In this document: piece after piece, positions 48,944 to 57,954 of the stretch | Position numbering within the stretch: the first letter of the stretch is position 1 | How the letters are laid out: every line of letters begins with the position of its first letter | Assembly: GCF_900109345.1 (NCBI RefSeq) | Contig: NZ_FNZN01000002.1 | Coordinates: 496,001-560,000 of the forward strand | Direction of reading: 5' to 3' | Source of the DNA: Maribacter orientalis | GTDB taxonomy: Bacteria > Bacteroidota > Bacteroidia > Flavobacteriales > Flavobacteriaceae | Length of the DNA stretch: 64,000 nt | Program-made: the position numbers and the translations under genes | Notes under the pieces: generated by a model | The model's input: the letters and a program-made list of their open reading frames with translations, nothing else | Told to the model about the DNA's origin: nothing | Database searches by the model: none

Positions 48944-49942
48944 ATGTTCGAGAATATATCATTTGCTAATCCTGATTTCTTTTGGCTGTTTTTAGTACTG
49001 CCATTAGCTATTGTGTGGTATATATTTAAACAAAAAGAAGAAACTGCATCGCTTCGTATTTCTAGCGCAAAAGGTTTTAGCTACAAAAGCATATTGCCAA
49101 AATTAAAACCTGGTCTTTTTATATTAAGATTATTGGCCCTTGGTGCCATTATTGTTGCCTTGGCAAGACCACAAACAGAAGACATTTCCACTAGAACCAA
49201 AACAACTAAAGGAATCGATATCGTTATGGCCATTGACGTGTCCTCTAGTATGCTAGCCAGAGACCTTAAGCCAAATAGGCTATCTGCACTTAAAGATGTT
49301 GCGGCAGATTTTATCAAGAAAAGACCAAATGACCGCATCGGTCTGGTCGTTTATGCAGGAGAAGGTTATACTAAAACACCTGTAACCACCGACAAATCAA
49401 TTGTACTCAATGCCCTTTCTGAAATCACTTACGGCCAATTAGAAGACGGTACTGCCATCGGCATGGGATTAGCCACTTCGGTCAACCGTTTAAAAGAAAG
49501 TACAGCAAAAAGTAAAATCATCATTTTATTGACCGATGGTGTTAATAATTCAGGTTTTATAGAACCACAAACGGCATCAGACCTGGCTATCGAATTTGGT
49601 ATAAAGACCTATACTATTGGTTTGGGAACAAATGGTAATGCCCTTTCCCCTATTGCATATAATGCAGATGGTTCTTTTAGGTATGGTATGCGCCAAGTTG
49701 AAATAGATGAAGAATTACTAAAAGATATAGCACAAGCTACAGGTGGTAGATATTTTAGAGCTACAGATAATGAGTCGTTAGAAGAAATCTATGACGAAAT
49801 CAATAAATTGGAAAAAACGGAGATTGAAGAATTCAAATATTACCGATACGAAGAGAAGTTTAGACCATGGGTTTTATTGGCGGGTGCGCTACTATTATTA
49901 GAATGGATTTTAAGAAACACGCTTTTTAGAAGTTTTGTATAA
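48944..49942 (+). CDS. batA: BatA, VWA-domain membrane protein
   Basis: A 332-residue aerotolerance protein. Two N-terminal membrane helices (about 12-30 and 58-75) are followed by a VWA domain with MIDAS motif MAIDVSSSMLARDLKPNRLSALK. It continues GLVVYAGEGYTKTPVTTDKSIVLNALSEITYGQLEDGTAIGMGLATS, and a last membrane helix lies near the C-terminus. The VWA domain would face the periplasm. It is next to batB, its paralogue. Confidence 0.94.
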   Translation: MFENISFANPDFFWLFLVLPLAIVWYIFKQKEETASLRISSAKGFSYKSILPKLKPGLFILRLLALGAIIVALARPQTEDISTRTKTTKGIDIVMAIDVSSSMLARDLKPNRLSALKDVAADFIKKRPNDRIGLVVYAGEGYTKTPVTTDKSIVLNALSEITYGQLEDGTAIGMGLATSVNRLKESTAKSKIIILLTDGVNNSGFIEPQTASDLAIEFGIKTYTIGLGTNGNALSPIAYNADGSFRYGMRQVEIDEELLKDIAQATGGRYFRATDNESLEEIYDEINKLEKTEIEEFKYYRYEEKFRPWVLLAGALLLLEWILRNTLFRSFV

Positions 49943-49943
49943 T

Positions 49944-50990
49944 ATGGTACAGTTAGACGAAAAAATATATTTCTACTTGCTCATTATCATTCCAGTGATG
50001 GTGATACTGTTTCTATTTGTTTTAGTGTGGAAAAAGAGAACAAGAAAGAAATTCGCAAACACCGAACTATTAAAAAGGTTGACTCCTAATCGTTCATCTA
50101 ACAAAGGGGTCTTAAAGCTTATTGTATTAATTCTTGGATTGGCTTTATTAATTGTTGGTCTGGTGAACCCTAAGATTGGTACAAAATTAGAAACCATAAA
50201 AAGAGAAGGTGTAGATATTGTTTTTGCAGTAGATGTTTCTAAGAGTATGCTTGCTGAAGATATTGCTCCAAATAGAATTGAAAAGGCAAAAAGATTAGTG
50301 TCAGAGATTATAAATCAATTGGCCAGCGATCGTATTGGCATAATAGCATACGCAGGTCAGGCTTATCCTCAATTACCCATAACTACAGATTATAGTGCTG
50401 CAAAGATGTTCTTGCAGGGCATGAATACCGATATGCTAACTTCACAAGGTACCGCTATCGACCAAGCGATTGAACTTGCAACGACCTATTATGATGATGC
50501 CGAACAAACCAATCGTGTATTATTCATAATTTCTGATGGTGAAGACCATTCTGAAGGTTCTACTTTAGATGCGGTAGAAGATGCCGTTGATGAAGGCATC
50601 ACTATTTATACTATTGGAGTGGGTAAAGAAAAAGGCGCCCCTATACCTATTAAAAGAAACGGAATATTAGAAAGTCTAAAAAAAGATAATCAAGGTGAAA
50701 CCGTGATTACAAAACTAAATAAAGAGGTTCTTATTGATATTGCAAGCGAAGGCAATGGTGGGTATATTGATGGCTCAAATACAGAAGCCGCCGTAGAATT
50801 TATTAAGAATGAATTGTTACAAATGGATAAAAAGGAATTTGAGGCCAAGCAGTTCGCAGAATATAAGGACCAGTTTCAATGGTTTATTGGAGTAGCATTG
50901 TTGCTACTCTTTTTAGATATTTTCATCTTGGATCGTAAGACCAAGTGGTTAAAGAAACTTAATTTGTTCAATGAGAAAAGACATGAATAA
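49944..50990 (+). CDS. batB: BatB, VWA-domain membrane protein
   Basis: A 348-residue VWA protein, paralogue of BatA, with N-terminal membrane helices and the MIDAS motif FAVDVSKSMLAEDIAPNRIEKAKRLVSEII. It has IAYAGQAYPQLPITTDYSAAKMFLQGMNTDMLTSQGTAIDQAIELA, a C-terminal membrane helix (WFIGVALLLLFLDIFIL), and a basic tail. I start at the ATG at 49944, which follows the batA stop by one base. An upstream ATG (49935) lies inside batA. batC begins inside its last codons. Confidence 0.94.
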   Translation: MVQLDEKIYFYLLIIIPVMVILFLFVLVWKKRTRKKFANTELLKRLTPNRSSNKGVLKLIVLILGLALLIVGLVNPKIGTKLETIKREGVDIVFAVDVSKSMLAEDIAPNRIEKAKRLVSEIINQLASDRIGIIAYAGQAYPQLPITTDYSAAKMFLQGMNTDMLTSQGTAIDQAIELATTYYDDAEQTNRVLFIISDGEDHSEGSTLDAVEDAVDEGITIYTIGVGKEKGAPIPIKRNGILESLKKDNQGETVITKLNKEVLIDIASEGNGGYIDGSNTEAAVEFIKNELLQMDKKEFEAKQFAEYKDQFQWFIGVALLLLFLDIFILDRKTKWLKKLNLFNEKRHE

Positions 50991-51828
50991 AATAGGCATC
51001 GTATTTTTATTATTTTTTGTGTGCTTGTCTTCTTTTGCACAAGAAGCTGACGAGAAAGAAAAAGAAAAGGCATTAAGATCCTCGACCAACCTAACCTGGG
51101 ATGGCAATAAAGCATTGTCCGAAGATAATTTTATCACTGCTGAAGTTGATTATAGAAAGGCAATAGCAAAGAGCCCTGATAATAGCGTAGCCCCTTATAA
51201 TTTAGGAAATGCCTATTATGCCAATGAAACGTATAATGAAGCTTTTGGCAGATTTAAAGAGGCTGGCGAAGCATCAACATCTAAGGATGAGAAGCACAAG
51301 GCTTATCATAATATGGGAAATGTATTTATGAAGCGCAAAGATTACGCCAAAGCAGTAGAAGCGTACAAAGAAGCTTTAAGAAATGACCCTACAGATGAAG
51401 AAACAAGATACAACCTTGCCTTGGCAAAAGAACTTTTGAAAAAAGACGAAGAGGAGAAAAAACAAAATCAAGACGATAAGGATAAAGAGAACCAAGACGA
51501 AAATAAAGACCAGGATAAAAAAGACGAGGGCGACGAGGATAAGAAGGATAAGGGAGACGAAGGTGACAAGGGTGATGAAGGTGATCAGAATGAAGAGAAA
51601 AAAGACGAGAACAAAGAAGGTGAAGGGGATAATAAGGGAGATCAAAAGAAAAAGCCTGAACAAGGCGACAATCAACAGGAACAACAGCAACCTAGACCCA
51701 ATCAACTTTCGAAACAACAGGTTGAAAACTTGTTAAGAGCTATGCAAAATGCAGAGAAAAAGGTTCAAGACAAAATTGATGCTAAAAAAGTAAAAGGTGC
51801 TAAGATTAAAAACGAAAAAGATTGGTAG
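50971..51828 (+). CDS. batC: BatC, TPR protein with acidic/lysine low-complexity region
   Basis: A 285-residue secreted protein: signal peptide MRKDMNKIGIVFLLFFVCLSSFAQE, then a TPR array (about 60-145, YRKAIAKSPDNSVAPYNLGNAYY and AYHNMGNVFMKRKDYAKAVEAYKEALRNDPTDEETRYNLALAKELL). Next comes a very charged region (about 150-240) rich in D, E, K, N and Q. The end is a helical stretch (LSKQQVENLLRAMQNAEKKVQDKI). It overlaps the end of batB by 20 bases. Confidence 0.93.
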   Translation: MRKDMNKIGIVFLLFFVCLSSFAQEADEKEKEKALRSSTNLTWDGNKALSEDNFITAEVDYRKAIAKSPDNSVAPYNLGNAYYANETYNEAFGRFKEAGEASTSKDEKHKAYHNMGNVFMKRKDYAKAVEAYKEALRNDPTDEETRYNLALAKELLKKDEEEKKQNQDDKDKENQDENKDQDKKDEGDEDKKDKGDEGDKGDEGDQNEEKKDENKEGEGDNKGDQKKKPEQGDNQQEQQQPRPNQLSKQQVENLLRAMQNAEKKVQDKIDAKKVKGAKIKNEKDW

Positions 51829-53612
51829 ACTATAAGGCTATAATTAAACTTACGTTAGTACTAACGGTATTTCTATCATCATTTTTGATGATGGCTCAAG
51901 GTAACGATGCCGTAACTTTTGAAATGAAACTAAGCAAACCTAAGCTTGGTTTAAATGAAAGACTTAGGGTAGACTTTGTAATGAACCGTGACGGCGATAA
52001 TTTTAATCCGCCAGATTTTGAAGGATTTAAAGTGATTATGGGACCATCACAATCAATTAGCTCTTCATGGATTAATGGAGTAAGAAGTTATTCTAAATCT
52101 TACTCATACACACTTTCACCTACTGCCAAAGGAAAATTTACGATTAAACAGGCCACAATAGTTATTGGAGGCGAAACCTACAAATCGCTTGCAAGCGAAG
52201 TAGAGGTGACTGCAGCAGTAGATAAACCTAGCGATCAAATGACCGCGGATGATGTAGCTGATGAAAACCTACATTTAGTTGCAGAAATTTCTAAGACTGA
52301 TCCGTTTTTGAACGAAGCAATTACGGTCATCTATAAATTATATGTGAGTCCGAATATTAGCGTATCAAATTATCAACCTTTAGATAATCCTACCTATAAT
52401 AATTTTTGGAGTCAGGATATAAAGGTTTCAGCCTTAAGTGCCCAAAATGGAACCTATAAAGGCAAACCTTATCGTTATGTTATTTTAAAACGTGTGGTAC
52501 TCTATCCTCAAAAATCTGGGAAATTGGATATTGAACCTCTTTCTCTTGATGTGACCGTAGATGTGCCAACGGGAAGACGCGATTTTTTCGGACAAAGAAT
52601 GTATGCCCAAACTAATAAAACAGTATCTGCGGGTAATAGAACTATTAATGTAAAGCCATTACCATTGGCCGACCAACCTTCTGATTTTAATGGAGCGGTA
52701 GGAGATTTTGATTTTGCCGTTACAACCAGTAAGAAAAGTTTAAACGCTACCGAATCTTTACAAGCAACCGTTGAAGTAAACGGAAAAGGAAACCTTAAGC
52801 TTTTTAAGCTTCCTGAACTTGAATTACCAAGTTCCTTAGAAGTCTATGAGCCAGAATTTACCGAAGGGGTTAGAACAACATTAGCTGGTATGCAAGGTAA
52901 GGTTAGTAATCAATACACTATCGTACCTTCATTTAGGGGAAAATATCCAATTGCACCGTTAAGTTTTAGCTTTTTCAATCCAACAACTGAAAAATATACG
53001 ACATTAACTTCAGATGAAATTGTCATTAACGTATTAGAGGGTCCGCTGAGTTCAGATAGTAATTCTGATGCTTCCACAAATAGTTCAAAACAATCTGTTG
53101 TTGCAAGTAAAAATCAGTTTAATTTCATAAAACTGACCCCAAACTTAACCAGCAGATCAATTTCTTATTTTTTCGGCTCCACGTCATTCTATCTTTGGTT
53201 ATTATGCCCTCTTTTGTTAATTCCTCTCGCCATTGTATTTAGAAAGAAAAGAGATGCCATTGTTGGCGATGTGGCTGGTAATAAAATAAGAAGAGCGAAT
53301 AAATTAGCTAGAAAATACCTTTCTGCAGCTAAGAAGCAACTAGGTAACAAAGACTCTTTTTATGTTGCCTTAGAAAGAGCTCTGCATAATTATTTGAAAG
53401 CAAAATTAAAGATTGAGACTTCTGATTTCAGTAAAGATAAAATTGTCGAATTATTACATAAAAAAGAAATAGAAAAAAGTACTATACAAGGCTTTATTGC
53501 ATTATTAGAAAATTGTGAAGCGGCAAGATATAGTCCTTTTTCTGATGTGCAAATGCAGGCCGATTATGCAACGGCAAGCGAGGTAATTTCCCTAATGGAT
53601 AAACAATTATAA
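51822..53612 (+). CDS. batD: BatD, oxygen-tolerance envelope protein
   Basis: A 596-residue BatD protein. The signal peptide (IIKLTLVLTVFLSSFLMMAQG) is followed by several beta-sandwich modules, for example FEMKLSKPKLGLNERLRVDFVMNRDGDNFNPPDFEGFKVIMGPSQSISSSW. A membrane helix lies near residue 445 (STSFYLWLLCPLLLIPLAIV) and a soluble helical tail follows. It begins with a TTG at 51822 that overlaps the batC stop (TAG). The next ATG lies past the signal peptide, so TTG is the only start that gives a full signal peptide. Confidence 0.93.
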   Translation: MVDYKAIIKLTLVLTVFLSSFLMMAQGNDAVTFEMKLSKPKLGLNERLRVDFVMNRDGDNFNPPDFEGFKVIMGPSQSISSSWINGVRSYSKSYSYTLSPTAKGKFTIKQATIVIGGETYKSLASEVEVTAAVDKPSDQMTADDVADENLHLVAEISKTDPFLNEAITVIYKLYVSPNISVSNYQPLDNPTYNNFWSQDIKVSALSAQNGTYKGKPYRYVILKRVVLYPQKSGKLDIEPLSLDVTVDVPTGRRDFFGQRMYAQTNKTVSAGNRTINVKPLPLADQPSDFNGAVGDFDFAVTTSKKSLNATESLQATVEVNGKGNLKLFKLPELELPSSLEVYEPEFTEGVRTTLAGMQGKVSNQYTIVPSFRGKYPIAPLSFSFFNPTTEKYTTLTSDEIVINVLEGPLSSDSNSDASTNSSKQSVVASKNQFNFIKLTPNLTSRSISYFFGSTSFYLWLLCPLLLIPLAIVFRKKRDAIVGDVAGNKIRRANKLARKYLSAAKKQLGNKDSFYVALERALHNYLKAKLKIETSDFSKDKIVELLHKKEIEKSTIQGFIALLENCEAARYSPFSDVQMQADYATASEVISLMDKQL

Positions 53613-53614
53613 GC

Positions 53615-54376
53615 ATGTTCAAAAATCTAGCTATATTTTTTAGCCTTTTTACAGTTCTATTGTGCACTGCGCAGAACAATAAATTGTTCGACGAGGCTAC
53701 AGCTGCATATAATTCTGGTGAATATGAAAAAGCTATAGGTTTCTACACCGATATACTAGATAATGGTGAACACTCAACTGCTGTCTATTATAACTTGGGT
53801 AACACATATTATAAGCTTAACAAAATAGCTGAGAGCATTTATTATTACGAGAAAGCATTATTATTATCACCGAATGATGAAGAAGTAAAAACCAATCTAA
53901 GCTATGCTCAAAACATGACTTTAGATGCCATAGGCACAATGCCCGAGACTGGATTATCTAAACTATATAAAAGTATAACAGGTAAATTTACATTCGACCA
54001 ATGGGGTTATTTTGCTATAGCCTTCATGTTCTTATTTGTTCTTTTGTATATTCTTTTTTACTATGCGAACGCCTCTACTCTTAAACGGTGGTCATTCATA
54101 GGTAGCATACTTGCCTTATTCATATGTATCATTGCAATAGTATTTGCATATATACAGCGAAGGGATTTTAAAGATTTACAACCTGCAATAATTTTTGCAG
54201 AAGAAAGCTCCATAAAATCTGAGCCAAATGTTAGCAGTCAACAGGTTTTTGTGATACATGCCGGTACTAAAGTGAACGTCATAGATCAATTAGACGATTG
54301 GAATAGGATACAACTTGCAGACGGTAAAACAGGATGGATTCAAAAAAACGAGTTGAAATTGTTAAAAGATTTTTAA
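53615..54376 (+). CDS. batE: BatE, TPR and SH3-like envelope protein
   Basis: A 253-residue protein, the last gene of the Bat operon. It has a signal peptide (LAIFFSLFTVLLCTAQ), TPR repeats (about 20-90, AAYNSGEYEKAIGFYTDILDNGEHSTAVYYNLGNTYYKLNKIAESIYYYEKALLLSPNDEE) and two membrane helices (about 125-170). A C-terminal SH3-like domain (about 190-250, EESSIKSEPNVSSQQVFVIHAGTKVNVIDQLDDWNRIQLADGKTGWIQKNELKLL) follows. It lies 2 bases after batD. Confidence 0.93.
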   Translation: MFKNLAIFFSLFTVLLCTAQNNKLFDEATAAYNSGEYEKAIGFYTDILDNGEHSTAVYYNLGNTYYKLNKIAESIYYYEKALLLSPNDEEVKTNLSYAQNMTLDAIGTMPETGLSKLYKSITGKFTFDQWGYFAIAFMFLFVLLYILFYYANASTLKRWSFIGSILALFICIIAIVFAYIQRRDFKDLQPAIIFAEESSIKSEPNVSSQQVFVIHAGTKVNVIDQLDDWNRIQLADGKTGWIQKNELKLLKDF

Positions 54377-54433
54377 AAATTTGTTAACAGTATTTAAAAG
54401 TTAGAATATTATCTTAGTCATCGATTTTAAAAT

Positions 54434-54730
54434 ATGATATTTCTTGCACGCATCACTATTCTACTACTATGGCTTTTTGCAGTTACTGCACCAAGCATCA
54501 TTACGTTATGCGATATTGACAACCCTATTGTCGTGACTAACCTCAATGAGGAGGAACAACAAGAGTCAGGCAAAAAATCAATGGGCGAAGAAAAATTTGT
54601 GAAAGAAAATTTTCTTGACTTTACATTAATCCCATTAACTAAAAAATTATCGGTGAATAACTTTCTTATTTTAAGAAGTTTCAATCTTTCATTCGAAATC
54701 CTTTCCCCCCCTCCCGAACATTTAGCTTAG
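54434..54730 (+). CDS. Small conserved envelope protein near SulP
   Basis: A 98-residue protein: one N-terminal hydrophobic segment (about 3-24, signal peptide or anchor), then a short acidic linker, and a C-terminal part ending SPPPEHLA. I recall similar small proteins beside SulP/carbonic anhydrase genes in flavobacteria, with an acidic NLNEEE motif and a PPPE ending, but I cannot confirm this here. It has no recognised domain. It lies 57 bases after batE and 68 before the SulP gene. Confidence 0.65.
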   Translation: MIFLARITILLLWLFAVTAPSIITLCDIDNPIVVTNLNEEEQQESGKKSMGEEKFVKENFLDFTLIPLTKKLSVNNFLILRSFNLSFEILSPPPEHLA

Positions 54731-54759
54731 TAATTTATTTATTTTTAAATTGACTAATC

Positions 54760-54783
54760 TGTCTTATATATACATATAAGACA
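54760..54783. promoter_or_regulatory. Perfect palindrome upstream of the SulP gene
   Basis: TGTCTTATAT (54760-54769), a four-base ATAC centre, then ATATAAGACA (54774-54783): ten perfect pairs. It sits 15 bases before the SulP start codon, in a 68-base gap. It could be an operator for a dimeric regulator or an RNA hairpin near the ribosome-binding region. It lacks a T tail, so a terminator is less likely. Confidence 0.65.
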
Positions 54784-54798
54784 TTATTTATAAGTTAT

Positions 54799-56391
54799 AT
54801 GTTCAAGCATTTAAAAAGCGATTTTCCCGCGAGTATCGTCGTATTCTTTGTAGCCCTACCCTTGTGTTTGGGAATCGCGCTTGCTAGTGGTGCCCCATTA
54901 TTTTCAGGAGTAATTGCTGGTATTGTAGGTGGTATCGTCGTAGGCGCCTTAAGTGGTTCCAAAATCGGTGTAAGTGGACCCGCAGCAGGTTTAGCTGCAA
55001 TTGTTCTCGTTGCTATTGGATCGCTTGGTGGTTATGAAAACTTCTTGGTGGCAGTCGTTTTGGCGGGTATTATTCAAATTATTTTTGGAATTGTAAAAGC
55101 AGGAATTATTGGGTATTATTTTCCATCTTCCGTCATTAAAGGAATGTTGACAGGTATTGGTATCATCATCATTTTAAAACAAATTCCTCACTTTTTTGGA
55201 TATGATTCCGATCCGGAAGGAGATTGGGCATTTTTTCAAGTAGACGGACAAAACACATTTACCGAAATCTTAGATACCTTAAATAATATTAGTCCGGGAG
55301 CTACATTAATTGCAGCAATTGGTTTAGGAATCTTAATTCTATGGAGTAATGTACTTTCTAAAAAAGGTAAAATATTTCAATTGATTCAAGGTCCCGTCGT
55401 TGCTGTAGTTGTTGGTATTATTTATTATATCATGACCAAAGATCATGAAGTGCTCTCCATATCTAAAGACCATATGGTTAGCGTACCTATACCTGAAGGA
55501 ATTTCTTCGTTTCTTGCACAGTTCAGTTTTCCTAATTTCAGCGCCATCACCAACCCTCAAGTTTGGGTTACCGCCTTTACCATGGCATTAGTGGCTAGTC
55601 TTGAAACACTACTTTGTGTTGAAGCTACCGATAAATTAGATCCTGAAAAAAATGTAACTCCCACCAATAGGGAATTATTGGCCCAAGGTACTGGTAATAT
55701 TATTTCAGGTTTAATAGGTGGTTTACCGATCACCCAGGTTATAGTTCGTAGCTCTGCGAATATACAATCTGGTGGTAAAACTAAATTATCGGCTATTATT
55801 CACGGTTTTTTATTACTGATTTCAGTGATCCTAATACCGACACTACTAAATATGATACCACTCTCTGTATTGGCCGCCATACTATTTGTAGTTGGGTTCA
55901 AACTGGCAAAACCTTCCCTTTTCAAAAAAATGTATCAATTAGGTTGGAAACAATTTCTACCATTTATTGTAACCGTTCTTGGCTTAGTTTTTACCGATAT
56001 GCTTATGGGTATTTTATTAGGTTTAGCCGTAGGTATTTTGGTTATAATAATTAAAAGTTACCAAAACTCACACTTTCTTCATATTGAGGACAAAAGTGAT
56101 GGAATGCACAGAATTAAAATGACCCTTGCAGAAGAGGTGACATTCTTTAATAAAGGGGCCATACTAAAAGAATTGGACAGTTTACCAAGAGATACCTACT
56201 TAGAATTGAACCTATTAAATACGCGCTATTTAGATTATGATATCATCGAAATTTTAGAGGACTTTTCGTTTAAAGCCAAGGAAAGAAATATTGATATAAA
56301 ACTAATCTCAAAACGGGGTATAGTAGAAAACCCCTCTAGTTATATTGATTTTTTTGAAAAAAGACCAAAGTCAGAAAAAAGCTTAAGTTGA
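54799..56391 (+). CDS. SulP-family anion transporter (probable bicarbonate)
   Basis: A 530-residue SulP permease with ten or more membrane segments. It begins DFPASIVVFFVALPLCLGIALASGAPLFSGVIAGIVGGIVVGALSGSKIGVSGPAAGLAAIVL, typical of the branch found beside carbonic anhydrases. A soluble C-terminal domain (about 435-520) resembles a STAS fold, with LAEEVTFFNKGAILKELDSLPRDTYLELNLLNTRYLDYDIIEIL. The two genes downstream are beta-carbonic anhydrases, so bicarbonate uptake is the best inference. It is clearly different from the SulP-STAS protein at 15105-16736. Confidence 0.92.
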   Translation: MFKHLKSDFPASIVVFFVALPLCLGIALASGAPLFSGVIAGIVGGIVVGALSGSKIGVSGPAAGLAAIVLVAIGSLGGYENFLVAVVLAGIIQIIFGIVKAGIIGYYFPSSVIKGMLTGIGIIIILKQIPHFFGYDSDPEGDWAFFQVDGQNTFTEILDTLNNISPGATLIAAIGLGILILWSNVLSKKGKIFQLIQGPVVAVVVGIIYYIMTKDHEVLSISKDHMVSVPIPEGISSFLAQFSFPNFSAITNPQVWVTAFTMALVASLETLLCVEATDKLDPEKNVTPTNRELLAQGTGNIISGLIGGLPITQVIVRSSANIQSGGKTKLSAIIHGFLLLISVILIPTLLNMIPLSVLAAILFVVGFKLAKPSLFKKMYQLGWKQFLPFIVTVLGLVFTDMLMGILLGLAVGILVIIIKSYQNSHFLHIEDKSDGMHRIKMTLAEEVTFFNKGAILKELDSLPRDTYLELNLLNTRYLDYDIIEILEDFSFKAKERNIDIKLISKRGIVENPSSYIDFFEKRPKSEKSLS

Positions 56392-56467
56392 AAATTGATG
56401 CCGATTAGTTAAAGGATAAGATTATGAATCTTATCCAAGCATAAAAAACAATAAAAGTAAAAAAATT

Positions 56468-57094
56468 ATGAAAGCACATACTAGAGAAACACAAGCTACA
56501 ATGACCCCAGAAAAGGCATTGCAATTTTTAAAAGAAGGAAACCAAAGGTTTCAAAATAATTTAAAAGCAAACCGGAATCTTTTAGAGCAGGTCAATGATA
56601 CAAGTGATGGGCAATTCCCATTTGCAACAATTTTAAGCTGTATCGATTCAAGGGTGTCTGCAGAGCTGGTTTTTGATCAAGGTCTTGGTGATATATTCAG
56701 TGTACGAATTGCGGGTAATTTTGTAAATGAAGATATTTTAGGAAGCATGGAATTTGGTTGCAAACTTGCTGGAACTAAATTAGTAGTAGTATTAGGACAT
56801 ACCAGCTGTGGCGCCATAAAAGGAGCTTGTGACCATGTTCGTTTAGGAAACCTAACTGCATTGATCAATAAAATTGAGCCTGCAGTGGCAGCTGTTAAAG
56901 AACCTAAGGATGAAAGTTTAAGAAACTCTCAAAACCTAGAATTCGTAGATGCGGTCTCTACAAAAAATGTTGAAATCACCATAGAAAATATAAGGGAGCG
57001 AAGCCGAATCTTAGCAGAGATGGAAAAATATGGTGAAATATTGATTGTTGGCGCCATGTATGATATCTCAAATGGTGAAGTAACTTTCTATTAA
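56468..57094 (+). CDS. Beta-carbonic anhydrase
   Basis: A 208-residue zinc enzyme that interconverts CO2 and bicarbonate. Zinc ligands are C58 (LSCIDSRVSAE), H111 and C114 (GHTSCGAIKGA), with the catalytic D60/R62 dyad. No signal peptide is obvious. It follows the SulP gene by 76 bases and probably acts on the bicarbonate brought in. A second, diverged beta-type enzyme follows, with the same length by chance. Confidence 0.95.
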   Translation: MKAHTRETQATMTPEKALQFLKEGNQRFQNNLKANRNLLEQVNDTSDGQFPFATILSCIDSRVSAELVFDQGLGDIFSVRIAGNFVNEDILGSMEFGCKLAGTKLVVVLGHTSCGAIKGACDHVRLGNLTALINKIEPAVAAVKEPKDESLRNSQNLEFVDAVSTKNVEITIENIRERSRILAEMEKYGEILIVGAMYDISNGEVTFY

Positions 57095-57193
57095 ATTAGA
57101 TTCAAAAAATTGTATTAAGCTCATAAATGGATTTTCCATATTTATTACTTATATAAACTATCTTTCTGCCCATAATATATTCCATATAACGTT

Positions 57194-57820
57194 ATGAATT
57201 TAGCCAAGGTCTTTGAAAATAATAAAGTTTGGATACAGGAAAAACTTTCTTCGGAATCGAATTATTTTGAAGAACTGGGTAAAGGTCAAAAACCAGAGCT
57301 ATTATATATAGGATGTTCTGATAGCCGAGTAACCGCAGAAGAACTTATGGGTCTTAAACCTGGCGAGGTTTTTGTACATAGAAACATTGCGAATATGGTC
57401 ATCAATATAGACCTAAATTCTATGTCGGTTGTAGAATATGCAGTGCAACATTTAAAAGTGAATCATATTGTGGTTTGTGGTCATTATGCCTGTGGTGGCG
57501 TAAAAGCCGCTATGCAATCTGCAGACCTTGGTCTTCTAAACCCTTGGTTACGATGTATACGTGATGTCTACCGACTTCATAAAGACGAGTTAAACGCAAT
57601 TAAGGATGAGGAAATAAAATATGATCGGTTGGTAGAATTGAACGTTCAAGAACAATGTGTAAACTTGATAAAGACTGCGGTAGTACAAAAAGCCTATAGA
57701 GACCGTGAACTAAAAGTTCATGGCTGGGTGTTTGACGTTCATAACGGTAAACTGGTTGATCTAAAAATAGACTTTGAGGGAATATTACATGACATCATGG
57801 AGATATATCATTTAGATTAA
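57194..57820 (+). CDS. Beta-carbonic anhydrase, second type
   Basis: A 208-residue beta-carbonic anhydrase of the plant/E. coli Can type. Zinc ligands are C41 (GCSDSRVTAEELMGLKPGEVFVHRNIANMV), H97 and C100 (GHYACGGVKAAM), with D43/R45. NPWLRCIRDVY and LNVQEQCVNLIKT are typical of this subgroup. It differs from the enzyme at 56468 in most positions, so the two are unlikely to be a recent duplication. Confidence 0.95.
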   Translation: MNLAKVFENNKVWIQEKLSSESNYFEELGKGQKPELLYIGCSDSRVTAEELMGLKPGEVFVHRNIANMVINIDLNSMSVVEYAVQHLKVNHIVVCGHYACGGVKAAMQSADLGLLNPWLRCIRDVYRLHKDELNAIKDEEIKYDRLVELNVQEQCVNLIKTAVVQKAYRDRELKVHGWVFDVHNGKLVDLKIDFEGILHDIMEIYHLD

Positions 57821-57927
57821 TCTATATAGCCTATTTTGTTTACAAAATGCTTAAACGCCATCAAATATTACAACCCATACCCCTAATCAAAACCCGTAAA
57901 AAACAGGACTTACTGTGGTAAATGTTA

Positions 57928-57935
57928 TAAATTTG
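57928..57935 (+). promoter_or_regulatory. -7 element of the pheS promoter
   Basis: TAAATTTG, an exact match to the Bacteroidetes TAnnTTTG -7 element, 19 bases before the pheS start codon. No convincing -33 TTG is seen at the usual spacing. Confidence 0.45.
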
Positions 57936-57954
57936 CTTTTTTTAGTAGCATAAC

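Noticed and set aside
51376-51717. 113-codon minus-strand frame, very hydrophobic, opposite batC
   Set aside because: It is the antisense of the D/E/K-rich low-complexity region of batC, which always yields a hydrophobic false frame.
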